NCBI GenBank assembly: GCA_030432635.1 | Contig: JAUIMB010000004.1 | Location: forward strand, 186,001 to 250,000 | Direction of reading: 5' to 3' | Length of the DNA stretch: 64,000 nt | From: Bacteroidia bacterium | GTDB taxonomy: Bacteria; Bacteroidota; Bacteroidia; Flavobacteriales; Flavobacteriaceae | Shown here: positions 29,171 through 37,330 of the stretch, in pieces | Numbering within the stretch: the first letter of the stretch is position 1 | How the letters are laid out: every line of letters starts with the position of its first letter | Made by a program: the position numbers and the translations under genes | Notes under the pieces: model-generated | Databases searched by the model: none | What the model saw: only the letters and a program-made list of their open reading frames with translations | What the model was told of the DNA's origin: nothing

Positions 29171-29404
29171 GTTAGGGGCATTTAGGGGCAGTCAATGTAC
29201 GAAAAATAATTTAATAGGGTTTTACACAGTGTTTTGGTAATTAAAAGAGGGCATGTTTAGGGTTCGGATTTCACAGCAGATACTTTGGTGCTGAATAACA
29301 TCTTTGTGATTACGATTCCTGCTTTGAGTTAGATTATGAGAATAAAAATTATTGGCATACATTTATGAAGAATGAAATACATGGTCTTAAACATATTTAT
29401 TGTA

Positions 29405-30523
29405 ATGCAAAAACTAGTTGCTATTCTATCTATCATTTGTCTATTTGGTTGTGATTCAACTGAAAGCAAGCAAAATATTATTAATAAAAAAACGCTTGAG
29501 ATTAATGAATCTAAGTCACCAATAATCAACTTAAAAGAAGCAGATAAACTAGTTCAGCTTCCAATTGATTGTATCCAAGTTGAATATCCTAATAAGTTAA
29601 ATCAGGTTATAGGAGGTGCTGATGATTTGCGCTCACCCAAAGACTTGCATCCTGCCTTTTATGGTTGTTTCGATTGGCACTCGGCTGTCCATGGCCATTG
29701 GAGTTTGGTCACTTTGCTGAAACAGTTTCCGCAGATTGAAAACGCTGAGAATGTAAAGTCCATGCTTCTTGAAAATGTGTCTGCTGAGAACATAAAAAAG
29801 GAGGTGGCCTATTTCCATGGAAAACATAACACATCTTATGAACGCACTTACGGATGGGCTTGGCTGCTGAAGTTAGCCGAGGAACTCCACACTTGGGACG
29901 ATCCAACAGCAAAAACTCTAGAGCGCAATTTGAAACCACTCACCGATTTGATTGTTGATAGATATCTTGAATTTCTACCAAAACTAAACTACCCAATTCG
30001 TGTTGGTGAACATCCAAATACGGCATTCGGACTCTCATTTGCATACGATTATGCAATAACGGTGAACAATCAAGAGCTCAAGAGTTTGATTGAGCAACGT
30101 GCACAGGATTTCTTTATGGAAGATGCTAATTGTCCTTTGGCATGGGAGCCTAGCGGATATGATTTTTTGTCACCTTGTTTTGAAGAAGCGGCTTTGATGA
30201 AACGTGTCTTGGATAGTGAAACATTTAAAACATGGATTGAAGATTTTTTACCTCAACTTAAAAATCCGGATTTCAAATTGGCAACAGGTAAAGTAAGTGA
30301 TAGAAATGATGGAAAGCTTGTGCATCTCGATGGTGTCAACTTTTCTAGAGCATGGAGCTTGAATAAAATTGCTGAAGGAATACCAGAATACCAACACTTA
30401 AAAAAAGTTGCCAACGCACATATCAATTATTCGTTACCCAACATCATAGGCGACAGTTATGAAGGTGGCCATTGGCTTGGGAGTTTTGCTATTTATGCCC
30501 TTAATTCTGTAGAGCGTGATTAA
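29405..30523 (+). CDS. DUF2891 family lipoprotein
   Basis: A 372-residue exported protein. MQKLVAILSIICLFGC is a lipoprotein signal (Cys 16). The mature protein carries the DUF2891 signature: DLHPAFYGCFDWHSAVHGHW, EHPNTAFGLSFAYDYA, and a C-terminal GGHWLGSFAIYAL. Much of it looks helical and could form an alpha/alpha barrel like glycosidase- or epimerase-type proteins; that fold is a guess. No function is established. The stop codon overlaps the start of the Nramp-like gene by eight bases, so the two are translationally coupled and probably work together: a periplasmic-facing protein with a transporter. ATG 29372 is an alternative start. Confidence 0.8.
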   Translation: MQKLVAILSIICLFGCDSTESKQNIINKKTLEINESKSPIINLKEADKLVQLPIDCIQVEYPNKLNQVIGGADDLRSPKDLHPAFYGCFDWHSAVHGHWSLVTLLKQFPQIENAENVKSMLLENVSAENIKKEVAYFHGKHNTSYERTYGWAWLLKLAEELHTWDDPTAKTLERNLKPLTDLIVDRYLEFLPKLNYPIRVGEHPNTAFGLSFAYDYAITVNNQELKSLIEQRAQDFFMEDANCPLAWEPSGYDFLSPCFEEAALMKRVLDSETFKTWIEDFLPQLKNPDFKLATGKVSDRNDGKLVHLDGVNFSRAWSLNKIAEGIPEYQHLKKVANAHINYSLPNIIGDSYEGGHWLGSFAIYALNSVERD

Positions 30524-31736
30524 AAAATGGCTCAAAAATATCGGTCCAGGACCTTTGGTTGCAGCTGCATTTATTGGACCAGGAACGGTCACCGTTTGCA
30601 CGCTTGCAGGTGTTAATTTTGGCTTTACACTACTATGGGCAATGTTTTTGTCAGTACTTGCTACCGTAGTCCTTCAGGAAATGTCGGCACGTTTGGGCAT
30701 TGTTTCTCAAAAGGGGTTGTCTGAGGTCATTCGTACACAAATCCGAAATCCTTTTGTCAAGTTTATCGCAATTACATTGATTTTGTCTGCTATCCTTGTT
30801 GGAAATGCAGCTTATGAAGCTGGAAATATTAGTGGAAGCGTACTGGGTTTGGAAACTATTTGGACAAACCCAAAGCTATCTTTTGGTGTATTGGACTTGA
30901 ATGCCTTTAGTATTTTAATTGGTGGTATTGCATTCGCTTTGTTATATGTTGGCAATTATAAAATCCTCGAAAAGGTTCTGATATCATTGGTAGTGTTAAT
31001 GAGCCTAGCATTTTTGATCACCGCAATACTGACCAAACCCAATTTGTCCCAATTGATCAGCGGACTGTTTTTGCCTAAGGTTACAAGTGGGAATATTCTA
31101 ACAATTATCGCTTTGGTAGGGACAACAGTTGTGCCTTACAATATATTCTTACACGCATCATTGGTCAAGGAAAAATGGTCATCACATTCAGATATAGTGA
31201 TTGCTAGAAGGGATACTGTTGTTGCAGTTGTATTGGGTGGAGTGGTATCTATGTGTATAATTGTTTCAGCCGCAGCTATCAAGGTATCAGAAGTTAGTAG
31301 TGCTGCAGATTTGGCTAAAGGATTAGAGCCTCTATTTGGAGCATATGCAAGGTACCTTCTGGCGATTGGATTGTTTGCTGCCGGAATTACAAGCGCTGTG
31401 ACTGCACCTCTTGCTGCTGCTTATGTAACCACAAATTGTTTAGGATGGTCTTCCAATATGAAATCCAAATCATTTAAGGCCATATGGATGTCTGTTTTGA
31501 TTTTAGGGGTTGTGTTTTCATCATTTGGTTTTAAATCTGTCGAGATCATAAAATTCGCTCAAGTGGCAAATGGGTTGCTATTACCAGTAATTGCTGGGTT
31601 TTTGCTTTGGGTGATGAATAAACATTCGGTCTTAGGACGGTTTAAAAACAACCTAGTCCAAAATATCCTTGGATTTGTAGTCCTTGCAATCGCAATCTTC
31701 TTAGGGATTAAAAGTATACTGAAAGTGTTTGTTTAA
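30516..31736 (+). CDS. Nramp-family transporter lacking the canonical metal-site residues
   Basis: A 406-residue integral membrane protein with about eleven hydrophobic segments. It is Nramp-like: MIKKWLKNIGPGPLVAAAFI at the N-terminus, a TM1 GPGT (21-24) and a TM6 VPYNIFLHAS. True Nramp metal transporters have DPGN in TM1 and MPH in TM6. Here Asp is Gly21, Asn is Thr24, Met is Val206 and His is Tyr208, so all four usual metal ligands are missing. The GTG start overlaps the DUF2891 gene by eight bases. B. subtilis YcsG, an Nramp-family protein, sits beside ycsF in the 5-oxoprolinase region, and pxpABC genes are present 29 kb downstream here. A substrate other than metal, possibly 5-oxoproline, is an inference. 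Confidence 0.85.
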   Translation: MIKKWLKNIGPGPLVAAAFIGPGTVTVCTLAGVNFGFTLLWAMFLSVLATVVLQEMSARLGIVSQKGLSEVIRTQIRNPFVKFIAITLILSAILVGNAAYEAGNISGSVLGLETIWTNPKLSFGVLDLNAFSILIGGIAFALLYVGNYKILEKVLISLVVLMSLAFLITAILTKPNLSQLISGLFLPKVTSGNILTIIALVGTTVVPYNIFLHASLVKEKWSSHSDIVIARRDTVVAVVLGGVVSMCIIVSAAAIKVSEVSSAADLAKGLEPLFGAYARYLLAIGLFAAGITSAVTAPLAAAYVTTNCLGWSSNMKSKSFKAIWMSVLILGVVFSSFGFKSVEIIKFAQVANGLLLPVIAGFLLWVMNKHSVLGRFKNNLVQNILGFVVLAIAIFLGIKSILKVFV

Positions 31737-31780
31737 CTTAAATTTATAGGCCGATTTCCTGAATCGCATAAAATGAGAAA

Positions 31781-31818
31781 GTCCCGTAAGGTGCTTTGAG
31801 GCATACTGCTTACGGGAC
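31781..31818. terminator. Hairpin between convergent genes
   Basis: GTCCCGTAAG (31781-31790) pairs with CTTACGGGAC (31809-31818) over an 18-base loop, with a possible inner TGC/GCA pair. No long T run is seen on either strand, so factor-independent termination is only likely. Confidence 0.5.
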
Positions 31819-31852
31819 AATCTACTAACCAACCAAACTTATCATCTCATTT

Positions 31853-32989
31853 TTAACGAGATCTTGATCTTGATGTTCTAGCACTTTTACCTTTAGAGGA
31901 AGTTCTAGAACGTGATGTTTTTACTGAAGCCTGATTTCTACTTCTAGATTGTTTTACTGAAGTTGCAGGTCTTCTACTTTGCGTTCTACTAGATATACGA
32001 TTATTTGGACTGTTTGGTTTTCTTACTGAACTACTTTTTCCTATCGTTCTAGTGGTTGTTCTATTCTTAGACACAGTTCTTGGTGATTTGGTCACATGCT
32101 TTGTGCTTGGCTTAGATGTTCTAGGTGTTGACACTCTAGGTGTCGTCGTTCTAGGTGAAGACATTTTTGGTGTCTTTTTAGAACTTCTTGTTTTTACATC
32201 TGTATTCCTTATCGATCTTGGTGATGAGGTTCTAGGTGTATTGGCAGCCAGACTTCTTGTGTCATTGCGTCTTGGTGTCGCTTCCTGTCTGTATCGATCA
32301 CTAATAGAACTTCGGTTACGACCAGTGGTTGCAACGCTTCCTCGTCTGCTGTTTATTCTAACAGGCTGTCTGAGGTTATTTCTGTAAGGTCTGTAATATG
32401 TATGTCTAACAGGTGTGTAAAATTGTCTGTAAGGTCTGTTGTATACGATACAGTAGTTCACAGGTGGAATAATGTACAAGGCATGCCATGGTCTGTAAAC
32501 ATAAGCACGATTGTAGACATTGATAAAACCTGTACAGTGGGAAAATGTATTGAATCTATTATAGTGAACAAAAAGACCTCCTACTCGTGACACACGATTA
32601 AATCCATTATAGTTGATATTGATATTTCCTATTTGGGTAACGCGACCAAAATAGTCATAATAAATTGGCGTGTTCTCAATCTGAATGATTGCACCAAAGT
32701 CATCATACTGCACATACGGATTGTAGTCAAAACCACTATTGAAGCTAATGGATACATTCGGAGTGTTGAGGCCTACATTCACATTAGGACCATAATTTGG
32801 CATGTAAAAATCGAACTGTCCATCTGGAAATACCGAAAATTCAATACCATCAGTTACAAATATGAAAGAATTGCCATAACCTCTCACGTTGTGATGTGCT
32901 GAACTTGTTTCTATGGTGTTGGTGGTTGTGGCGTTTACAGCAACTCCTGTCAGAAGCAAAACTGTAAATAAAGACATTAATTTTTTCAT
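31853..32989 (-). CDS. Secreted 16-residue-repeat protein with very basic Arg/Ser/Thr tail
   Basis: A 378-residue protein with signal peptide MKKLMSLFTVLLLTGVAVNA. After an FPDG signature (DGIEFSVFPDGQFDF, residues 47-61), residues 95-158 hold four tandem 16-residue units, each beginning Y-[DN]-x-F and containing the pattern x-x-I/V-G-x-I, for example YDYFGRVTQIGNININ. A Tyr/Arg/Pro-rich linker (160-210) follows. Residues 215-378 are low complexity, almost only R, S, T, K, P, N, with an RSRSR ending, and likely disordered and strongly cationic. I do not know a name for the family. It is a paralogue of the gene at 36433-37113, which lacks the tail. ATG 32989 puts the signal peptide at the N-terminus. 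Confidence 0.7.
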   Translation of the reverse strand: MKKLMSLFTVLLLTGVAVNATTTNTIETSSAHHNVRGYGNSFIFVTDGIEFSVFPDGQFDFYMPNYGPNVNVGLNTPNVSISFNSGFDYNPYVQYDDFGAIIQIENTPIYYDYFGRVTQIGNININYNGFNRVSRVGGLFVHYNRFNTFSHCTGFINVYNRAYVYRPWHALYIIPPVNYCIVYNRPYRQFYTPVRHTYYRPYRNNLRQPVRINSRRGSVATTGRNRSSISDRYRQEATPRRNDTRSLAANTPRTSSPRSIRNTDVKTRSSKKTPKMSSPRTTTPRVSTPRTSKPSTKHVTKSPRTVSKNRTTTRTIGKSSSVRKPNSPNNRISSRTQSRRPATSVKQSRSRNQASVKTSRSRTSSKGKSARTSRSRSR

Positions 32990-33023
32990 AATTGTAAAGG
33001 TTTTTTGATTACAATATCTTAGA

Positions 33024-33040
33024 ATCAATTAGCGTGCCAA
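33024..33040 (-). promoter_or_regulatory. Sigma-54-like element upstream of the basic-tail repeat protein
   Basis: On the minus strand TTGGCACGCTAATTGAT resembles the -24/-12 consensus TTGGCACG-N4-TTGCA. The -24 part is perfect; the -12 part has A in place of C. It sits 35 bases before the ATG. A near copy precedes the paralogue at 37113. Confidence 0.4.
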
Positions 33041-33145
33041 AATATTGAACAATGCGGTAAGGCTTGTAAAATCAAGGGTTTTAACGATTGGTGTAAAGTA
33101 ACTCTGTTGTCGGCTTTTGAATTCTAAGGCTAAAACACTAATTTA

Positions 33146-34075
33146 GTGAGCACAACCAACCATGTATCAGCCAATCAAAATCTAATGAGCCATAATGTAT
33201 CAGAAATTTTAGAATACGATCAAATATTTTCCTTAAAATCTTTATTGCTCAAAACCCTTGGTGTTGTTTGTGCTACGATTGCCATAAAAGGGTTTATGAT
33301 TCCCAATCACTTTCTAGATGGAGGATTACTGGGTATTTCGATATTGATACATGAATTTTATCATATTGATATATGGATTCCGTTACTGTTGCTTAATGTG
33401 CCTTTTGTCGGTATTGGTTATAGAAAAATAGGAAAAAACTTTGCCGCTCATGCTTTCTTAGCCTTATTGTTTTTAGGAATAGCACTTAATGTATTAGATG
33501 TTCCAACGGTCACTAAGGATCATTTTCTGGTCGCTATTTTTGGAGGCGTTTTTGTTGGATTGGGTATCGGATTGGTCATAAGAAGTGGAGGCGTAATTGA
33601 CGGACTTGAAGTTATTGCAGAATTTACAAATAAACAATTTGGACTATCAACTTCAGAAATCATTGTGGCAATTAATACCTCAATATTTTTGGTTATTGCT
33701 TTTTTTCTCGGACTGGAAAAGGCAATGTATTCTATTTTAACTTTTTTTACCGCAGTAAAGGTATCTGATTATGTCGTTGATGGCTTCGAAAAACTGATTT
33801 CGCTTACCATTATATCACCTAACCATGACATGATAAAAGACCTGGTCGTCAATCAATTCAATAAACCAATAACCATATATAAAGGTGAACGTGGTAACCT
33901 TCCTTCTAGTTTTAACATCAAGCATGATTGCGATGTCATTGTAACCGTTGTAACCCGTTTAGAGGTTCATAAAATAAAGAAGGCAATCGCTGAAGCCGAT
34001 CCTAAAGCCTTTATGTTTATCCAAAATATAAAAGAGGTTAAAGGAGGTATTGTAAGTCGAAAATCTGGACATTGA
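33146..34075 (+). CDS. YitT family membrane protein (YitT + DUF2179 domain)
   Basis: A 309-residue membrane protein. Five to six hydrophobic segments occupy residues about 35-215, with the YitT-like motifs IKGFMIPNHFLDGGLLGISI and GVIDGLEVIAEF. The C-terminal about 80 residues (KGERGNLPSSFN, DVIVTVVTRLEVHKIKKAI, DPKAFMFI) form the cytoplasmic DUF2179 domain. The family is a putative transporter of unknown substrate. A GTG at 33146 is the longest start and ATG 33185 is an alternative. The gene stands alone in a rightward position. Confidence 0.88.
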   Translation: MSTTNHVSANQNLMSHNVSEILEYDQIFSLKSLLLKTLGVVCATIAIKGFMIPNHFLDGGLLGISILIHEFYHIDIWIPLLLLNVPFVGIGYRKIGKNFAAHAFLALLFLGIALNVLDVPTVTKDHFLVAIFGGVFVGLGIGLVIRSGGVIDGLEVIAEFTNKQFGLSTSEIIVAINTSIFLVIAFFLGLEKAMYSILTFFTAVKVSDYVVDGFEKLISLTIISPNHDMIKDLVVNQFNKPITIYKGERGNLPSSFNIKHDCDVIVTVVTRLEVHKIKKAIAEADPKAFMFIQNIKEVKGGIVSRKSGH

Positions 34076-34258
34076 TCATTAGACAATTGAAGCTAATTCT
34101 ATTAAAAAACAATCCTAAATGACTTCATATGGTTTTCTCTAGAGATTTGTTCTGTAATGAGAAGCTCAACATAATGGCTGTTCCGCAATGTTGACCAAGA
34201 AATACTCTCATCAATTATTACTTTTTGTAACTTTAAGGAAGCTATTAACCAATCCATC

Positions 34259-36364
34259 ATGAAACAAACATTAGTTGGCATTCTGTTTTTTAGTCTAACC
34301 TTTGCTTGCTTTTCACAAAAAAGACCACCAGAATTACAAAATAAACTGGACTCCCTATGGCAAGTATGGGAAGATACGAGTAAAGCAGATACCTTACGTT
34401 TACAAGCCATTAAAAGTTTTGCTTGGGATGGCTATATATTTAGCCAACCAGACTCTGCGTACTATTTTGCCCAATTGGAATATGACTTTGCAAGTAAAAC
34501 AAACAATAAGATATTTATAGCTAATGCTTTAAATATCCAAGGTGCGTCTTTTTATATCCAAGGTAACTTTACTGATGCTATTGACTATTATACACAAAGC
34601 TTAAAAATTGAAGAAGAAATAGGGAATAAAAAGGGTATTGCATCCGCATTAAATAACATTGGCAATATTTACAATCAGCAAAGTGACTTCCCTAAAGCCA
34701 TAGACTATTACACCCAAAGCTTAAATACTTATAAAGACATTGGAGACAAGAAAGGTATGGCCACATCTTTTAATAACATTGGAATTATCAATATAGATGA
34801 AGGGGATTACGTCAAAGCCATAAACAATCACACCCAAAGTTTAAAAATACGTGAAGAGATAGGTGACAAGCAAGGTATAGCTACTTCATTAAATAATATT
34901 GGGCTTATTTATGAGCTACAAGGCTATTACACCGAAGCGATTAACTACAACCTAAAAAGCCTGAAGGTTCAAGAGGAAATTGGAGACAAACAAGGCATGG
35001 CCAGATCATTAAATGGTATTGGAGTTGCCTACGGGTTTCAAGGTGATCATGCACTTAGAAACGGAAACAAAACCCTGTGGGCAGACAAGCATGCCAAAGC
35101 TATTGATTACTACACCCGAAGTTTTAAAATACTTGAGGAATTAGGAGACAAATATGGTATTGCACTTTCATTGTTCAATATTGGATCGCATTATGAAGAC
35201 CTTAATGAGATAGACAAAGCAATAAATTACTATACGCAAAGCTTGGAAATTCGTGAAGCTATAGGTGACCAACAAGGTGTGGCTTCATCCCTAAATAGTA
35301 TTGGCAATGTTTATATATATCAAGGCGATTATACAAAAGCATTGGAATATAATCAGGATGCCTTGGCCAAAGCATTGGAAATAGGCTCTGCTATTGTAAC
35401 ACAGGAAGCATCAAAATCCCTTTGGGAAATCAACAAGAAATTAGGTAAATCCAAAGCGTCATTGGAAATGCATGAGCTATATGTCACCACAAGAGATTCG
35501 CTGCTTAGTGAAGAAAACCAACGTGAAGTATTACGCCAGGAATACAAATACGAATATGAAAAGAAAGAAGCAGTGGCACAAGCTGAACAGGAAAAGAAAG
35601 ATGCGATTGCAGCCCAGAAACTCAAACAGCAAAAGATACTGCGCAATGGTTTTATAGGAGGTTTTGCTGTTGTTTTGTGTTTTGCAGGTGTGTTTTTTAC
35701 CCAACGCAATCGTATTGGTAAGGAAAAACAACGTAGTGAAAGCTTATTGCTTAACATTCTTCCTGCCGAAGTTGCCGAAGAGCTCAAGGAGAAAGGAGAG
35801 GCCGAAGCTCGTGACTATGATATGGTGTCTATTATTTTTACCGATTTTAAAGGGTTTACCGAAAAATCAGAGAAGCTATCCGCTTCAGCTTTGGTCAAGG
35901 AAATCAACAATTGCTTCAAGGCCTTTGACCATATTTGTGAAAAGTACGATATCGAGAAAATAAAAACCATTGGAGATGCTTACATGGCTGCTGGTGGATT
36001 ACCAGTACCAGAGGATGTTTCAGTGAAGCATACGGTTTTGGCAGCTTTGGAAATGCAAGATTTTATCGTGAAGCAACATCAAGAAAAAGAGGCTAAAGGT
36101 GAACATGCTTTTGAAATGCGAGTGGGAATTCATACAGGTCCAGTGGTTGCTGGTATTGTTGGTGTGAAGAAATTCCAGTACGACATTTGGGGAGATACTG
36201 TAAATACGGCTTCACGTATGGAGAGCAGTGGAGCAGTGGGAAAGGTCAATATTTCTGCAACAACTTATAATTTTATTAAAGACGATCCGGAGTTTTCGTT
36301 TGAATTTCGCGGAAAAGTTAATGCTAAGGGAAAAGGTGAAATAGACATGTATTTTGTAAGTTAA
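34259..36364 (+). CDS. TPR-repeat membrane adenylate cyclase (class III)
   Basis: A 701-residue protein. After a signal-like N-terminus (MKQTLVGILFFSLTFACFSQ), residues about 60-400 carry seven or more TPR units of 40 residues (AIDYYTQSLKIEEEIGNKKG type) on the extracytoplasmic side. A coiled coil rich in E, K and A precedes one membrane segment near 460-480. The class III cyclase domain starts about 520: metal Asp 529 in FTDFKGFT and Asp 573 in IKTIGDAYM. The base-selecting pair is Lys 569 and Asp 642 (in FQYDIWGD), the adenylate-cyclase combination; guanylate cyclases have Glu and Cys. Asn 649 and Arg 653 of the catalytic site are also present. It should make cAMP in response to TPR-sensed signals. 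Confidence 0.93.
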   Translation: MKQTLVGILFFSLTFACFSQKRPPELQNKLDSLWQVWEDTSKADTLRLQAIKSFAWDGYIFSQPDSAYYFAQLEYDFASKTNNKIFIANALNIQGASFYIQGNFTDAIDYYTQSLKIEEEIGNKKGIASALNNIGNIYNQQSDFPKAIDYYTQSLNTYKDIGDKKGMATSFNNIGIINIDEGDYVKAINNHTQSLKIREEIGDKQGIATSLNNIGLIYELQGYYTEAINYNLKSLKVQEEIGDKQGMARSLNGIGVAYGFQGDHALRNGNKTLWADKHAKAIDYYTRSFKILEELGDKYGIALSLFNIGSHYEDLNEIDKAINYYTQSLEIREAIGDQQGVASSLNSIGNVYIYQGDYTKALEYNQDALAKALEIGSAIVTQEASKSLWEINKKLGKSKASLEMHELYVTTRDSLLSEENQREVLRQEYKYEYEKKEAVAQAEQEKKDAIAAQKLKQQKILRNGFIGGFAVVLCFAGVFFTQRNRIGKEKQRSESLLLNILPAEVAEELKEKGEAEARDYDMVSIIFTDFKGFTEKSEKLSASALVKEINNCFKAFDHICEKYDIEKIKTIGDAYMAAGGLPVPEDVSVKHTVLAALEMQDFIVKQHQEKEAKGEHAFEMRVGIHTGPVVAGIVGVKKFQYDIWGDTVNTASRMESSGAVGKVNISATTYNFIKDDPEFSFEFRGKVNAKGKGEIDMYFVS

Positions 36365-36366
36365 AA

Positions 36367-36401
36367 ACATCCCAAAGGCTTGGGGAAGCACTTTGGGATG
36401 T
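36367..36401. terminator. Hairpin between convergent cyclase and repeat-protein genes
   Basis: ACATCCCAAAG (36367-36377) pairs with CTTTGGGATGT (36391-36401). On the minus strand it is followed by five Ts, so it is a good terminator for the leftward repeat-protein gene and a weaker one for the cyclase gene. Confidence 0.65.
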
Positions 36402-36432
36402 TGTAAGCTTATGTTAGTGATTTGGGCTGCTT

Positions 36433-37113
36433 TTATTGACGGATTCTTTTTTTACTCTTTTTAATTTCTCCATTCTTTCTGTAGTAATAATAATCTTCAT
36501 CATAATTATCAATAGAGGTGAATCCAGTGTTGTTATGACCTCCATATCCTGAGCCAACACCACAAGTCAATCCTGTGTTACTTTGATTTACCATACCGCT
36601 TACATGAACGATTTCTCCCCATCGATTGTAACTAACGCGCAATCCTCCTACTTGGCGAAGTAGTCCATTACCTCGTTGATAGCTCATATAAACAGAACCA
36701 GCTCTCTTGATCCGACCTTGGCGATCGTAGTTGATGAATACATTTCCGATACGTCTCACTTGTCCCAAACTATTGTGCGTAATGATAACACCTGGAGTTC
36801 GTGGAGACGAAAATTGAACATTTCTCACTGTGCCTGGAGCGCCATAGGTCGTATTAATTGATCCGCGACGAGGTCTTGGTGTTCTATAGTAAACTTCTGT
36901 ATGGTTGCTACCAAAATCGGTATTGAAATCAAAACTTCCATCTGGAAAAATTAAAAATTCCACACCACGCTCAATGAACACAATTGGTTCGGCAAAACGA
37001 TAGCGCGTCGTATTTAAATCTTCCCTATTCAAAACAGCATCTCCTGCTGTTGTCGCTGTAGCTGATGTTAAACCTAGTAACATCATTGCCAAAAATAATA
37101 CATGTTTTTTCAT
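36433..37113 (-). CDS. Secreted 16-residue-repeat protein (shorter paralogue)
   Basis: A 226-residue protein with signal peptide MKKHVLFLAMMLLGLTSATA. It shares with the protein at 31853-32989 the FPDG signature (VEFLIFPDGSFDF, residues 51-63) and about four 16-residue units between residues 113 and 176, e.g. HNSLGQVRRIGNVFIN, YDRQGRIKRAGSVYMS, one 17-residue unit, then YNRWGEIVHVSGM. The repeat consensus is Y-[DN]-x-x-G-x-[VI]-x-x-[IVA]-G-x-[VI]. The cationic tail is replaced by a short Gly-rich, then acidic and basic end (DYDEDYYYY, KSKKRIRQ). No known function. The repeats suggest a beta-hairpin or solenoid scaffold at the cell surface. Confidence 0.72.
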   Translation of the reverse strand: MKKHVLFLAMMLLGLTSATATTAGDAVLNREDLNTTRYRFAEPIVFIERGVEFLIFPDGSFDFNTDFGSNHTEVYYRTPRPRRGSINTTYGAPGTVRNVQFSSPRTPGVIITHNSLGQVRRIGNVFINYDRQGRIKRAGSVYMSYQRGNGLLRQVGGLRVSYNRWGEIVHVSGMVNQSNTGLTCGVGSGYGGHNNTGFTSIDNYDEDYYYYRKNGEIKKSKKRIRQ

Positions 37114-37191
37114 AATATTTAGGTTTTTAGATTTGCCTTCGTTTCCGACTCGTTCAGAAACTTTTCGGCTTACGCTATTTACAACCGTACA

Positions 37192-37208
37192 TTCAATAGC
37201 TGTGCCAA
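37192..37208 (-). promoter_or_regulatory. Sigma-54-like element upstream of the shorter repeat-protein paralogue
   Basis: On the minus strand TTGGCACAGCTATTGAA has a perfect -24 part and TTGAA where TTGCA is expected. It sits about 80 bases before ATG 37113. The same spacing and the same deviation occur in the element at 33024-33040. Confidence 0.4.
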
Positions 37209-37330
37209 AAATGTAAACAGTTGTTTTTGAATATGTTATATGTTTTCTGGTTGGATGTATAATCGGCTAATGTTTGAATGCCTGGAAATTCATTTTTTAT
37301 TACTTTTATAATACCAACCAAAATGCCAAC

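Noticed and set aside
32052-32387. Hydrophobic open frame opposite the basic tail of the repeat protein
   Set aside because: It is the antisense of a low-complexity R/S/T region and gives an artificial V/L-rich sequence.
34102-34410. Open frame on the minus strand overlapping the start of the TPR-cyclase gene
   Set aside because: No recognisable domain or promoter, and its codons are the antisense of a clear signal-peptide and TPR region.
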